Positions 29,336 to 37,949 of a DNA stretch of 64,000 bases are shown here, piece by piece (the first letter of the stretch is position 1; every line of letters begins with the position of its first letter). Location of the stretch: positions 210,096 to 274,095 of the forward strand of contig JAEUOR010000010.1 in assembly GCA_016790635.1 (NCBI GenBank), written 5' to 3'. This stretch comes from Burkholderiales bacterium (GTDB lineage: Bacteria > Pseudomonadota > Gammaproteobacteria > Burkholderiales > JAEUOS01). The notes under the pieces are model-generated. The model searched no databases. It worked only from the letters and a program-made list of their open reading frames with translations, and had not been told where the DNA came from. A program made the translations under genes and the position numbers.

Positions 29336-31389
29336 ATAGCGACGGCCCGGACCTGGGCAGGCTCTTTGCCGCCGACGGGCCGCTCGCGTCGGCGATCCCG
29401 TCGTATCGGCATCGCGCCCAGCAGGTCGAGATGGCCGAGGAGATCCTGGCGGCGATCCGCGCCGAGGGCGTGGCCGTGCTCGAGGCAGGGACGGGCACCG
29501 GCAAGACCGTCGCCTATCTGGTGCCGGCGCTTCTGGCCGGCGGCAAGGTGATCATTTCGACCGGCACCAAGACGCTGCAGGACCAGCTCTTCCATCGCGA
29601 CATTCCCGCGGTGCGCGCCGCGCTCAAGGCGCCGGTGAGCGTGGCGCTCCTCAAGGGGCGGGCCAACTATGTGTGCCACCACCACCTGGAACGCACCCTC
29701 GCCGCGGGCAGGCTGCCCTCGCGCGAGGACGCGCGCCTCCTGCACCTGATCGCGCGCGGCCATGCGGCGACGGCCTCGGGAGATCGTGCCGAATTCGCGC
29801 AGGTCCCGGAAAGCGCCGCGGTTTGGTCGCACGTCACCTCGACGCGCGAAAACTGTCTGGGCCAGAACTGCGCGCACTACAAGGACTGCTACGTGATGGC
29901 GGCGCGCCGCGACGCCTTCGAGGCCGATCTGGTGGTCGTCAACCACCATCTGTTTTTCGCCGACGTCATGCTCAAGGATGAAGGCATGGCCGAGCTCCTG
30001 CCACGCTGCAACACCGTGATCATGGACGAGGCGCACCAGCTGCCGGAGACGGCGCGACTCTTCTTCGGGCGCACCACCACCAGCGGGCAGCTGATGGACC
30101 TGGCGCGCGACGTGCTCGCCGAGGCGATGGGCGCGGCGCGCGAAGCCGCCGACTGGCCGTCCCTGACCCGCGCGCTGGAAACCGCGGTGCGCGACGCACG
30201 CCTGGCGTTGGGCGAAGGGCAGCAGCGTTCCGCCTTCCTGCGCCTGCGCTCGCGTGAAGCCCTGGCCGATGCGCTGGCGGGCGTCGAGCATAGGCTCGGC
30301 GTGCTCGCAGCCGCGCTGGCGGCGCAGGCCGAGCGCGCCGAAGGCATTGCCGCGGTCTGGCAGCGGACCCTGGCGGTGGCCGAAGAGCTGCGTGGCTGGA
30401 TGGAGGCATCCGACGATCCGCCGCAGGCCGATCCGATCGCGACCGGTGAGAAAAAACCGGCCCACGCGGCAGGCGCGGAGAATTCCTCTCCCGCGGCGAC
30501 CCCCGCAGGGGCGGCAGTGCGCTGGGTCGAGAGCTTCGGCCCCGGCTTCCAGTTGCATGTGACGCCGCTATCGGTGGCGCCGCTCTTCCGCGCCCAGATC
30601 GAGGCCGATCGGCGCGCCTGGGTCTTCACTTCCGCGACGCTCGCGGTAAAGGACGACTTTTCGCTTTACCTGGGCGAACTCGGGCTGGATGCACTGGCGG
30701 GTGCGCGGGCGCGCGTCTGGCCCAGCCCCTTCAACTACGAGCAGCAGGCGCTCCTGTACGTGCCGGCCGACATGCCCGAGGCGCTGGCGCCGGAATTCAC
30801 CGAGCGCGTCGTCGAGGTGGCCTTGCCCTTGATCGAGGCTGGCGGCGGCGGTGCGTTCCTTCTCTTCACTACCCTGCGCGCCATGCGCCGTGCGCATGAA
30901 CTGCTCGCCGAGCGCATGCCGCGTCTTGGCCTCGACCTGCCGCTGCTCCTGCAGGGCGAAGGCTCGCGCAGCGAACTGCTGGAACGGTTTCGCAAGCTCG
31001 GCAATGCGGTGCTGGTCGCCAGCCAGTCGTTCTGGGAAGGCGTCGATGTACGTGGCGAGGCGCTCAAGCTGGTCGTCATCGACAAGCTGCCGTTCGCGCC
31101 GCCCGACGACCCGGTGCTGGCGGCACGCATCGACGCCATGCGCGCTTCCGGGCGCAATCCCTTCATGGAGTATCAGGTCCCGCATGCCGCGATCGCGCTC
31201 AAGCAGGGAGCAGGGCGGCTGATCCGCGACGAGACCGACCGCGGAGTTCTGGTCATTTGCGATACGCGCATCACCGACAAGCCCTACGGCCGGCGCCTGT
31301 GGCAGGCGTTGCCACCGATGCGCCGCACGCGCGACGCCGGCACCGCGCGCGAATTCCTGGCGCAGCCGGCGCTTGCTCTAGAATCCTGA
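29332..31389 (+). CDS. ATP-dependent DNA helicase, DinG/YoaA (XPD-like) family
   Basis: A superfamily 2 iron-sulfur helicase of 685 residues. Walker A is EAGTGTGKT (51-59) and the DEAH box is MDEAHQLP. Cysteines in NYVCHHH and ENCLGQNCAHYKDC are placed to bind the Fe4S4 cluster. The C-terminal motor has SFWEGVDV and QGAGRLIRDETDRG. The GTG start at 29332 overlaps the Bug stop (GTGA), and reading further upstream would run through the Bug gene in another frame. It probably resolves R-loops or stalled structures. Confidence 0.92.
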   Translation: MNSDGPDLGRLFAADGPLASAIPSYRHRAQQVEMAEEILAAIRAEGVAVLEAGTGTGKTVAYLVPALLAGGKVIISTGTKTLQDQLFHRDIPAVRAALKAPVSVALLKGRANYVCHHHLERTLAAGRLPSREDARLLHLIARGHAATASGDRAEFAQVPESAAVWSHVTSTRENCLGQNCAHYKDCYVMAARRDAFEADLVVVNHHLFFADVMLKDEGMAELLPRCNTVIMDEAHQLPETARLFFGRTTTSGQLMDLARDVLAEAMGAAREAADWPSLTRALETAVRDARLALGEGQQRSAFLRLRSREALADALAGVEHRLGVLAAALAAQAERAEGIAAVWQRTLAVAEELRGWMEASDDPPQADPIATGEKKPAHAAGAENSSPAATPAGAAVRWVESFGPGFQLHVTPLSVAPLFRAQIEADRRAWVFTSATLAVKDDFSLYLGELGLDALAGARARVWPSPFNYEQQALLYVPADMPEALAPEFTERVVEVALPLIEAGGGGAFLLFTTLRAMRRAHELLAERMPRLGLDLPLLLQGEGSRSELLERFRKLGNAVLVASQSFWEGVDVRGEALKLVVIDKLPFAPPDDPVLAARIDAMRASGRNPFMEYQVPHAAIALKQGAGRLIRDETDRGVLVICDTRITDKPYGRRLWQALPPMRRTRDAGTAREFLAQPALALES

Positions 31390-31425
31390 GCGCTTTTTTC
31401 CATCATCTCTGCTCTTGGTAACCGC

Positions 31426-32412
31426 ATGAATATCCTGATCACCGGCGGCGCCGGATTCCTCGGGCAGCGCGTCGCGCGCGCCCTGCTGGCGCAAGGCGAC
31501 TGCGTCGATGCCGACGGCCAGCGTCGCCCGATCAAGCGCATCACGCTGCTCGACGTGGCCCCGCCGGCCAAGGCGATCGAGGATTCGCGCATCCATTTTC
31601 TGCGCGGCGAGGTGACCAACCACGGCGCGGTCGCCGAGGCTCTGGGGCTGGACACTGACGGCGTGTTCCACCTGGCGGCCGTGGTCAGCGGGCAGGCGGA
31701 AGCCGACTTCGAACTGGGCATGCGCGTCAATCTCGACGGCACGCGCCTTTTGCTGGAATCCTGCCGCAAGGCGGGCAACCGGCCACGGGTGGTCTTTGCC
31801 AGCTCGATCGCCGTCTTCGGCACGCCCCTGCCGGAGGTCCTTGACGACACGACCACGCCGACGCCGCAAGCCTCCTACGGTGCACAAAAGCTGATCGGCG
31901 AAGTGCTGGTTGCCGACTACAACCGGCGCAAGTTCATCGACGGCCGCGCGGTGCGCCTGCCGACGGTTTCGGTGCGCCCCGGCAAGCCCAACGCGGCGGC
32001 GTCCTCGTTTGCCAGCGCGGTGATCCGCGAGCCGCTCAACGGTGTCAGCTATGCCTGTCCGGTACCGCCGGAGACGCTCATGTGGATGTGTTCGCCCGCG
32101 CGTGTCGTGGCCAACCTCGTGCGCGCCTACGAATTGCCCAGCGAAGCCTTCGGCGACCTGCGTTCGCTGAGCCTGCCGGGAATTACCGTCAGCGTGGCGC
32201 AGATGGTCGATGCGCTGCGCCGGCACGGTGGCGATGCAGCCGCGGCGCGCGTGCGCTACTTCAAGGACGAACGCATCCAGGCGATCGTCAAGACCTGGGC
32301 AGCGCGGCTTTCCACGGCGCGCGCGCTGTCGATGGGATTCGAGCACGATGCGTCGATGGACGAGATCGTCCAGCAATACATTCGCGACGAGGGGATCACG
32401 GTCCCGGCCTGA
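31426..32412 (+). CDS. NAD-dependent epimerase/dehydratase, D-erythronate dehydrogenase-like
   Basis: A 328-residue extended SDR. It has the nucleotide motif GGAGFLG (7-13) and the catalytic pair Tyr151/Lys155 in SYGAQKLIGE. The opening MNILITGGAGFLGQRVARAL and the region RLPTVSVRPGKPNAAASSFA resemble DenD, which oxidises D-erythronate in acid-sugar catabolism. The partner kinase/isomerase genes are not adjacent, so the exact substrate is uncertain. A TAGAAT box lies at 31379-31384. Confidence 0.85.
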   Translation: MNILITGGAGFLGQRVARALLAQGDCVDADGQRRPIKRITLLDVAPPAKAIEDSRIHFLRGEVTNHGAVAEALGLDTDGVFHLAAVVSGQAEADFELGMRVNLDGTRLLLESCRKAGNRPRVVFASSIAVFGTPLPEVLDDTTTPTPQASYGAQKLIGEVLVADYNRRKFIDGRAVRLPTVSVRPGKPNAAASSFASAVIREPLNGVSYACPVPPETLMWMCSPARVVANLVRAYELPSEAFGDLRSLSLPGITVSVAQMVDALRRHGGDAAAARVRYFKDERIQAIVKTWAARLSTARALSMGFEHDASMDEIVQQYIRDEGITVPA

Positions 32413-32465
32413 ACTGCCGCGCTGTCAGGCGCGCGCGGGGCGGTCCGCGCCGGCCGGCCTGCCGG

Positions 32466-33293
32466 TTACCAGAGCTTCCACCAGGGTTCGGTGTTCTTCG
32501 GACCGTTGTTGCGCACGATTTCGCTGTTCGGGAAGTTGAGGTCGAGCACGCGTTTGGCCGAATCGCGCAGGTCGTTCATGCCCATCGCTTCATAGGCCTT
32601 GAACATGACGAACAGCGCCTCCTCGTTGGCCGGCGTATTCGGGTAGTTCTGGATCAGGAACTGCGCCCGGTTGGCAGCGGCGACGAAGGCCCCGCGCCGC
32701 ATGTAGTAGCGAGCGACATGGATCTCGTACTGGGCCAGCGCGTTGACCAGGTAGCGCAGCCTTAGGCGCGCGTCTTCCGAATACTTGCTGTCGGGAAAGC
32801 GGGTGACCAGGTTCTTGAAGGTGTCGAAGGATTCGCGTGCGCCGCGGTTGTCGCGCTCGGTCTGGTCCTGGCGCGTGAACTTGCCCATGAAGCCCAGGTC
32901 TTCATTGAAGTAGATCAGCCCGCGCAGGTACAGCACGTAGTCCAGGTGCTCGTGATTCGGATAGAGCTTGATGAAGCGGTCGCACGCCGCCACTGCCGAG
33001 GCCAGGTCGTTGTTCTTCCAGTACGAATAGGCGATGTCCAGCTGGGCCTGCTGCGCGAAGCGGCCGAACGGGTATTTGGACTCGAGCGCCTCGAGGAGCT
33101 TGATGGCACGCTCCCAGCTGCCGGAGCGCATTTCCTCGCGTGCGTCGGTATAGATCTTCTGCGCAGACCAGCCGGCCGTCTCGTCCCTGACCTCCGGGGA
33201 CGAACAGGCCGCGACCAGGAGCGCAGCCACCACCGTCGCGATGCGCACCCGCAGGCGCAGGGCACGCTGCCTTGGGCTAGGATTCGAACTCAT
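32466..33293 (-). CDS. bamD: Outer membrane assembly lipoprotein BamD
   Basis: An essential lipoprotein of the BAM complex that inserts beta-barrel proteins into the outer membrane. The 275-residue product has a lipobox ending in C30 (ALLVAAC) followed by TPR repeats. BamD segments include EDLGFMGKFTRQDQTERD, the SKYSEDARLRLRYLVNALAQ helix and YYMRRGAFVAAANRAQ. The length is usual. Its ATG overlaps the rluD ATG on the other strand by 2 bases. Confidence 0.95.
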   Translation of the reverse strand: MSSNPSPRQRALRLRVRIATVVAALLVAACSSPEVRDETAGWSAQKIYTDAREEMRSGSWERAIKLLEALESKYPFGRFAQQAQLDIAYSYWKNNDLASAVAACDRFIKLYPNHEHLDYVLYLRGLIYFNEDLGFMGKFTRQDQTERDNRGARESFDTFKNLVTRFPDSKYSEDARLRLRYLVNALAQYEIHVARYYMRRGAFVAAANRAQFLIQNYPNTPANEEALFVMFKAYEAMGMNDLRDSAKRVLDLNFPNSEIVRNNGPKNTEPWWKLW

Positions 33294-34266
33294 GGAAACA
33301 CCCTCTGTGCCGGAGGATGCGAATTATAGCGGCGCGACCCCGGCTTCGACCTCGCTTCCGGTCCCCATGACCGCGGCGGGAGCGCGCCTGGATGCATGGC
33401 TTGCCGAGCGGCTGCCGGCGATTTCACGCAATCGCCTGAAGGCATGGATCGAGGGCGGACACGTCCAGGTCGACGCGGTCGCGGGAATGCCGGCGCGCCG
33501 CTTGCGAGGTGGCGAGACGGTCACGCTGCAACCGCAACCTGCCGCGGATGCGCGCGCCTACGCGCCCGAGGCGATCGCGCTTGCGATCGTGCACGAGGAC
33601 GAGGCCCTGATCGTCGTCGACAAGCCCGCGGGGCTGGTAGTGCACCCGGCGGCCGGCAACTGGGACGGCACGCTCCTGAACGCGCTCCTGCATCACGCAC
33701 CGCTGCTGGAAGGGGTGCCGCGCGCCGGCATCGTGCACCGGCTCGATCGCGACACCAGCGGCCTCATGGTGGTGGCCAAGACGCTGGCTGCCCATACGGC
33801 GTTGACGCGCCAGTTGGCCGCGCGCAGCGTGCGCCGCGAGTACGAGGCGCTGGTGGCCGGCAGGGTGGCCAAGGCAGGCATCGTCGCGGCGGCGCTGGGG
33901 CGCGATCCGCGGCAACGCACGCGCATCGCGGTGCGGCCGGAAAACGACAGCGGAGCACGCCCGGCGGTGACCCACTTTCGTGCCCTGCGCCACTACCTGC
34001 GCGACAGCGTCGAGGCCACGCTCGTCGAATGCCGCCTGGAGACCGGCCGCACCCACCAGATTCGCGTCCACATGCAGCACCTGGGGCATCCGGTGGTGGG
34101 CGACCAGACCTATGGACGGGCGCCATGGAAGGCCTGGCTGCCGCGCCAGGCGCTGCATGCGCGCCGCCTCGCGCTGACCCATCCGGAGAGCGGGCGCCTG
34201 GTCGAGTGGAGTTCGCCGATGCCGGCCGACATCAAGGGCCTCATCGCCTCGCTGGAGCGTCTGTGA
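33292..34266 (+). CDS. rluD: 23S rRNA pseudouridine synthase RluD
   Basis: Makes pseudouridines in helix 69 of 23S rRNA. The 324-residue product has an S4 RNA-binding domain (GARLDAWLAERLPAISRNRL) and the catalytic HRLDRDTSGLMV with its Asp. RTHQIRVHMQHLGHPVVGD is another family motif. The start at 33292 gives the fullest N-terminus; ATG 33367 would cut into the S4 region. It is divergent from bamD with overlapping start codons, a neighbour pair common in betaproteobacteria. It is coupled to pgeF (GTGA overlap). Confidence 0.93.
   Translation: METPSVPEDANYSGATPASTSLPVPMTAAGARLDAWLAERLPAISRNRLKAWIEGGHVQVDAVAGMPARRLRGGETVTLQPQPAADARAYAPEAIALAIVHEDEALIVVDKPAGLVVHPAAGNWDGTLLNALLHHAPLLEGVPRAGIVHRLDRDTSGLMVVAKTLAAHTALTRQLAARSVRREYEALVAGRVAKAGIVAAALGRDPRQRTRIAVRPENDSGARPAVTHFRALRHYLRDSVEATLVECRLETGRTHQIRVHMQHLGHPVVGDQTYGRAPWKAWLPRQALHARRLALTHPESGRLVEWSSPMPADIKGLIASLERL
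33323..33328 (-). promoter_or_regulatory. Probable -10 element of bamD
   Basis: On the minus strand this reads TATAAT, about 30 bases before the bamD ATG. It lies within the rluD N-terminal coding region. The -35 region is not clear. Confidence 0.5.
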
Positions 34267-35009
34267 AGGTGCCGCATCCGGACTGGATCGTCCCGGACTG
34301 GCCCGCGCCGCCCGGGGTGCGTGGCTTCGTGACGACACGCTCGGGCGGGGTCAGCACCGGGCCGTACGCGAGCATGAACCTGGGCTCGCGCTCCGGCGAC
34401 CTCGCGGACCACATCGCGCGCAACCGCGCGCTGCTGCGCGAATACCTGCCGGCCGACGCGGCCTGGCTGCGCCAGGTGCACGGCGCACAGGTCGTCGTGG
34501 CGCGACCCGAGGGTGGCGAGGCCGAAGCGGACGCGTCGGTGGCACACGGCCCCGGCGCGGTCTGCGCCGTGCTGGTGGCCGACTGCATGCCGGTGTTCCT
34601 GGCTGATCGCGACGGCGGCGTGGTCGGGCTGGCCCACGCGGGATGGCGCGGACTTTCGGGCGGCGTCATCGAGGCGACGGTGCGCGCCATGGGGACGGAC
34701 CCCGCGCGCCTCATGGCCTGGCTGGGACCGGCGATCGGCCCCAGCCAGTTTGAAGTGGGCAATGATGTGCGTGACGCGTTCGTGGCGCGCGACGTGGCGG
34801 CCGGCGCGGCGTTCCGGCCCTATCCGCAGCGCCCGGGAAAATGGCTGGCCGACCTGGGACAGCTTGCTCGGCAGCGCCTGGCCGCCATCGGCGTGCCCGC
34901 GGTCGGCGGCGGCGGCATGTGCACGGTCGAGGACGCGCGCTTTTTTTCGCATCGACGCGACCGCGGCGTGAGCGGGCGCATGGCCGCGCTGCTGTGGATC
35001 GACGCGTGA
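34263..35009 (+). CDS. pgeF: Peptidoglycan editing factor PgeF (YfiH family, multicopper-oxidase-like fold)
   Basis: A 248-residue protein of the YfiH/laccase-domain family, which removes wrongly incorporated residues from peptidoglycan precursors. The metal-site residues appear in RQVHGAQVV, LVADCMPVFLADR and GLAHAGWRGLSGG, with a Cys-containing GGGGMCTVEDARFFSHRRD. It starts with GTG overlapping the rluD stop by 4 bases, the standard rluD-pgeF operon. Confidence 0.93.
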   Translation: MKVPHPDWIVPDWPAPPGVRGFVTTRSGGVSTGPYASMNLGSRSGDLADHIARNRALLREYLPADAAWLRQVHGAQVVVARPEGGEAEADASVAHGPGAVCAVLVADCMPVFLADRDGGVVGLAHAGWRGLSGGVIEATVRAMGTDPARLMAWLGPAIGPSQFEVGNDVRDAFVARDVAAGAAFRPYPQRPGKWLADLGQLARQRLAAIGVPAVGGGGMCTVEDARFFSHRRDRGVSGRMAALLWIDA

Positions 35010-36412
35010 CGAATGCACTGCACGGCGCAGTCGCAGCACTGGCTGCCGACTTAGGCGGGATCAGCCACGATGCCGACCCGCAACGACTGGCGGTGGCGAG
35101 TCGCGACTATTACTGGTTCTCGCCCATCCTGGCTGCCGAACTCGACGGCTTGACCGCCGAACTCATCGTGACGCCGCGCGACCAGGACGAGGCACTCAAG
35201 ACACTTGCCCTGTGCGCACGCCACCGCGTGCCGATCACGGCGCGCGGCTGCGGCACCGGCACGTTCGGCCAGGCGGTGCCTCTGGCCGGCGGGGTGATCC
35301 TCGACACCACCGCGCTGGATCGGCTCGTGTGGGTCGGCGGCGCGGGGCGCGGGGCGGCAGTGCGCGCCGAGGCCGGCATGCCCCTGGATCGTCTCGACGA
35401 AGAATTGCGCCAGAGCGGTCGCGAACTGCGCATGCATCCGTCCACCAAGCGCGGCGCGACGCTCGGCGGCTTCATCGCCGGCGGGCACGCCGGGGTCGGT
35501 TCGGTGCAGTGGGGCATCCTGCGCGACCGCGGCAACATCCTCGGCCTCAAGCTCGCCACCGTCGAAGAGACCCCGCGCATACTGGAGATCCGCGGCAACG
35601 ACCTGCCGACCGTGCACCACGCCTATGGGGTCAACGGCCTGATCCTCGAGGTCGAAATGCCGCTGGCGGCGGCCTTGCCGTGGCGTGACGTGATCGTGAC
35701 CTTCGCCGATTTCATGGACGCAGCGCGCTTCGGCTGGGCCCTGGCAAGTGCCGACGGCATCGCCAAGAAACTGGTCGCGCCGATCGCGGCGCCCCTGGCG
35801 CGGCACTTCCACGAACTGACCAGCGCCATCGGCGGCGCGCACGCGGTGCTGGCGATGGTGGCCGAGGAGGGCGGCGAGGCGCTGCGTGCGCTGGCGGACG
35901 AACATGGCGGGCGCCTGGTGTTCGACCATGCCGAAGGCGGCTTCCGCGACCGGCCGCTGTACGAATACACCTGGGGCCACACCACGCTGGCGGTCAAGAA
36001 CGATGTTCCGGAGGCCACCTACCTGATCTGCATCTTCCGCGGCGCCGACCCCCTGGAGCAGGTGCGTGCGGTACACCAGCAGTTCGGCGCGGAAGCGCCG
36101 CTCCACCTGGAATACAAGCGCATCAACGGCGAACTGGCCGTCGAGGGCGTGCCGGTGATCCGCTATACCGGGCCGGAGCAGATCGAACGACTGACCCAGG
36201 GCTTCGAGTCCCTTGGCGTCAAGGTAGCCAATCCGCACACGTATTTCCTGCAGAACGGCGGCATGCACAAGATCGACGCCGCGCAGATCGCCTTCAAGCG
36301 CGCTGCCGACCCTTACGGCCTCATGAACCCCGGCAAGATCGCAGGCGTGGACGAGGTCGCCGGCGCGCCGGGCGGTGCGGGCCATCTGCGCGCCAGCGGC
36401 TGGGCCTATTGA
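35006..36412 (+). CDS. FAD-binding (PCMH-type) oxidoreductase, copy 1
   Basis: A flavoprotein oxidase/dehydrogenase of 468 residues. The FAD-binding segments are VPITARGCGTGTFGQAVPLA and STKRGATLGGFIAGGHAGVG. The C-terminal HTYFLQNGGMHKIDAAQIAF and DPYGLMNPGKI are typical of this superfamily. The GTG start overlaps the pgeF stop (GTGA). It is exactly the same length as the next gene product and collinear with it, so the two arose by tandem duplication. The substrate is unknown; lactate/glycolate-type hydroxy acids or aromatic alcohols are possible. Confidence 0.88.
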   Translation: MTNALHGAVAALAADLGGISHDADPQRLAVASRDYYWFSPILAAELDGLTAELIVTPRDQDEALKTLALCARHRVPITARGCGTGTFGQAVPLAGGVILDTTALDRLVWVGGAGRGAAVRAEAGMPLDRLDEELRQSGRELRMHPSTKRGATLGGFIAGGHAGVGSVQWGILRDRGNILGLKLATVEETPRILEIRGNDLPTVHHAYGVNGLILEVEMPLAAALPWRDVIVTFADFMDAARFGWALASADGIAKKLVAPIAAPLARHFHELTSAIGGAHAVLAMVAEEGGEALRALADEHGGRLVFDHAEGGFRDRPLYEYTWGHTTLAVKNDVPEATYLICIFRGADPLEQVRAVHQQFGAEAPLHLEYKRINGELAVEGVPVIRYTGPEQIERLTQGFESLGVKVANPHTYFLQNGGMHKIDAAQIAFKRAADPYGLMNPGKIAGVDEVAGAPGGAGHLRASGWAY

Positions 36413-36443
36413 ATGCAATTTCCGTCGTACAACGCCAATCCGC

Positions 36444-37850
36444 ATGAGCGAAGTCATCGAACGCCTGGCCGCCGAACTGGCCGACATCACCCTGGTGCGT
36501 GACCCGGCGCAGGTCACGCGCCTGTCGCGCGACTTCTACTGGTTCTCGCCGATCCTGAAAAACCTGCTCGACGACAAGCGCGCCGACCTGGCCGCCGTGC
36601 CGGCGACGCAGGACGAGGCGGTGCGCGTGGTGGCCGCCTGCGCGCGTGCCGGCGTACCCGTCACGCCACGCGGCCTGGGCTCCGGCAACTATGGGCAGGC
36701 CGTACCTCTGGCGGGCGGCCTGGTGCTCGACACTTCGCGCCTGGACCGTGTGCTGTGGGTGCGCCCGGGTGCGGCGCGCGCCGAGGCCGGCACACGCATG
36801 TCGCTCCTGGACGACGCGGCGCGCGCCAGCGGCTGGGAACAGCGCATGCTGCCCTCGACCTTTCGCGGGTCATCGGTCGGCGGCTTTTATTGCGGCGGCG
36901 GCGTGGGCATCGGGTCGAACAACTACGGCATGTTGAAGGACCCCGGCAACATCCTGGGCGTCAAGGCCCTGTCGATGCATGCAGAGCCGCGCATCGTCGA
37001 ACTGCGCGGACGCGACGCGGTGGACATGCATCACGCTTACGGGGTCAACGGCATCGTGCTCGAAGTCGAGCTGGCACTGGCGCCGGCGCTGCCCTGGATC
37101 GAATGCATGGCGAGCTTCGCCGACTTTGACGCCGCGGTCGCCTTCGCCCAGGCGCTGGGCGAGGCGGATGGCATCGCCAAGAAAGGCATCTCGGCGCACC
37201 AGTGGCCGCTGCCGCGCAGCTACCGCCCGCTCAAGGACGTGGTCGTGGCCGGCGAGAGCGTGGTCATGACGCTGGTCGCCGCCCACAACGAAGGGGCTTT
37301 CACCGACCTGGTGGCGGCCATGGGCGGGCGCATCACCTGGCGCAACGACCCGGCGGCCGCCGGCGCCAAGCGCCTGACGCTGCGCGAATTCATGTGGAAC
37401 CACGCCACCCTGCACGCGATCCGCGAGGCCGAGGCGCAGGGCGTGGCGCCGGGCATGGCCGGCGGCATCACCTATCTGCAGCTCGGCTATCCGGCGGGGC
37501 GCAACCTGGAACTGGTGCGCCGCATCCACGAAATTTTTGGCGACGAGATCGTGCAGCACGTCGAATTCATTCGCGTCAAGGGCGCGATGACATGCAGTGG
37601 CCTGCCGATCGTACGCTGGTCAGACGAGGCACGCCTGCGCGAAGTCATGCGCCGGCTCGAGGAGGAGGGCGTCTACATCGCCGACCCGCACACCTGGGTA
37701 GTCGAGGATGGCGGCAAGAAGTCAATCAACCCGCGCCACGTCGAACTCAAGCTCGCCATGGACCCGGCCGGGCTCATCAATCCAGGCAAGCTGCGCGCCT
37801 GGGATGAGCGCGGTGTTGCGCAGAAGAAGAGCGTGTTCTGGGATTCCTGA
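36444..37850 (+). CDS. FAD-binding (PCMH-type) oxidoreductase, copy 2
   Basis: A 468-residue paralogue of the preceding protein: compare SRDFYWFSPILKNLL with SRDYYWFSPILAAEL, and GNYGQAVPLAGGLVLDTS with GTFGQAVPLAGGVILDTT. FAD-binding and C-terminal DPHTWVVEDGGKKSINPRHV motifs are intact. The spacing of 31 bases suggests one transcript. Many residues differ, so the pair may be a heterodimer or act on different substrates. Confidence 0.88.
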   Translation: MSEVIERLAAELADITLVRDPAQVTRLSRDFYWFSPILKNLLDDKRADLAAVPATQDEAVRVVAACARAGVPVTPRGLGSGNYGQAVPLAGGLVLDTSRLDRVLWVRPGAARAEAGTRMSLLDDAARASGWEQRMLPSTFRGSSVGGFYCGGGVGIGSNNYGMLKDPGNILGVKALSMHAEPRIVELRGRDAVDMHHAYGVNGIVLEVELALAPALPWIECMASFADFDAAVAFAQALGEADGIAKKGISAHQWPLPRSYRPLKDVVVAGESVVMTLVAAHNEGAFTDLVAAMGGRITWRNDPAAAGAKRLTLREFMWNHATLHAIREAEAQGVAPGMAGGITYLQLGYPAGRNLELVRRIHEIFGDEIVQHVEFIRVKGAMTCSGLPIVRWSDEARLREVMRRLEEEGVYIADPHTWVVEDGGKKSINPRHVELKLAMDPAGLINPGKLRAWDERGVAQKKSVFWDS

Positions 37851-37949
37851 CAAAGAATTGTGCGGGACCAGACGTCAAGCCCGGGCGACTGATTCGCCAT
37901 TGCCGTTAAGCGGTGTCCCTGCGGCCGGCAGGGCTCAACGCGCTTGCGC

